A DNA stretch of 6,077 bases from positions 1-6,077 of the forward strand of contig JALEUF010000050.1 in NCBI GenBank assembly GCA_022781015.1, given 5' to 3'. How positions within the stretch are numbered: the first letter of the stretch is position 1; the number at the start of each line of letters is the position of its first letter. This document shows positions 5,862 to 6,077 of the stretch, piece by piece. Made by a program: the position numbers and the translations under genes. The DNA comes from Caryophanales bacterium (lineage in GTDB: Bacteria > Bacillota_I > Bacilli_A > RFN20 > CAG-826). The notes under the pieces were generated by a model. It did not search any database. It was not told the DNA's origin and saw only the letters and a list, made by a program, of their open reading frames with translations.

Positions 5862-6077
5862 ATGAACAAAAACAAGTTTCTACTTGCCCTTGTCTGCTCT
5901 GGATTAGTTTTAACCGGATGCGGTGGACCTACTACTCCTTCCACTAGTACTAGCAAGACTGACTCCGGAACTGGATCAAGCAAAACTGATGATCCAGATG
6001 CCTATTATCCAAAGGCTGATTCTGGTCAGAATTTCAGTACTGAGGGTTATGATGCAGACTATTCGCAAAAGTCTTGG
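5862..6077 (+). CDS. Lipoprotein, N-terminal part (runs off the window)
   Basis: Only the first 72 codons are present. MNKNKF is followed by a hydrophobic segment ending in LTGC, a canonical lipobox with Cys20 as the acylated residue. A Thr/Ser/Gly/Asp-rich linker runs to about residue 46, and the start of a folded part is Tyr- and Asp-rich (DAYYPKAD, then TEGYDADYSQKSW). The start is supported by an AAGAAAGGA site about 7 bases upstream and by the correct signal peptide. The mature domain is not visible enough to name. It is the third predicted surface lipoprotein in the window and is encoded on the opposite strand to the other two. Confidence 0.85.
   Translation, partial: MNKNKFLLALVCSGLVLTGCGGPTTPSTSTSKTDSGTGSSKTDDPDAYYPKADSGQNFSTEGYDADYSQKSW

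Noticed and set aside
1..6077. CRISPR array, tRNA or rRNA genes, complete insertion sequence
   Set aside because: No regularly spaced identical repeats, cloverleaf sequences, rRNA-like blocks or transposase reading frames were visible on either strand.

Overview
The window looks like a non-ribosomal stretch from a low-to-moderate GC, Gram-positive-type genome. I infer an uncultured gut Bacilli, Erysipelotrichales or RF39-like lineage, but the sequence alone cannot settle this. The clues are AAGGAG-type ribosome binding sites, intrinsic terminators with T-tracts, lipoprotein signal peptides, a DUF3899-like membrane protein and AT-rich spacers. All four complete genes I call end in TAA, tryptophan is encoded by TGG, and no in-frame TGA is needed. 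The genetic code (11 or 4) therefore cannot be decided here.

Layout: positions 1-443 hold no gene I can support. They contain two imperfect copies of a short intergenic repeat and two related hairpins, the second being the terminator of the first gene. Positions 444-2564 (minus) encode a 706-residue lipoprotein with one clear and one probable BIG2-type Ig-like domain and a long C-terminal part I do not recognise. Positions 2800-4872 (minus) encode a 690-residue lipoprotein metalloprotease of the M6 (immune inhibitor A-like) class with an intact HExxHxxGxPD site. Each of these genes has its own strong RBS and terminator, and the 235-bp gap between them suggests separate transcription units. 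The second gene has a good promoter (perfect TTGACA).

From 5095 onward everything lies on the plus strand: a 53-codon ORF resembling only the C-terminal, toxin-binding part of a RelB-type antitoxin; a third copy of the intergenic repeat; a 131-residue three-helix membrane protein resembling DUF3899; and the start of a third lipoprotein gene that runs off the window.

The common theme is surface display: three of the five genes encode lipid-anchored extracellular proteins, one of them a protease, which fits a host- or diet-facing accessory region. I see no evidence for a multi-gene enzymatic or defence system. The less ordinary signals are the dispersed intergenic repeat, the truncated antitoxin-like gene with no visible toxin, the unclassified 500-residue part of the BIG2 lipoprotein, and terminator-like hairpins just upstream of two lipoprotein genes.
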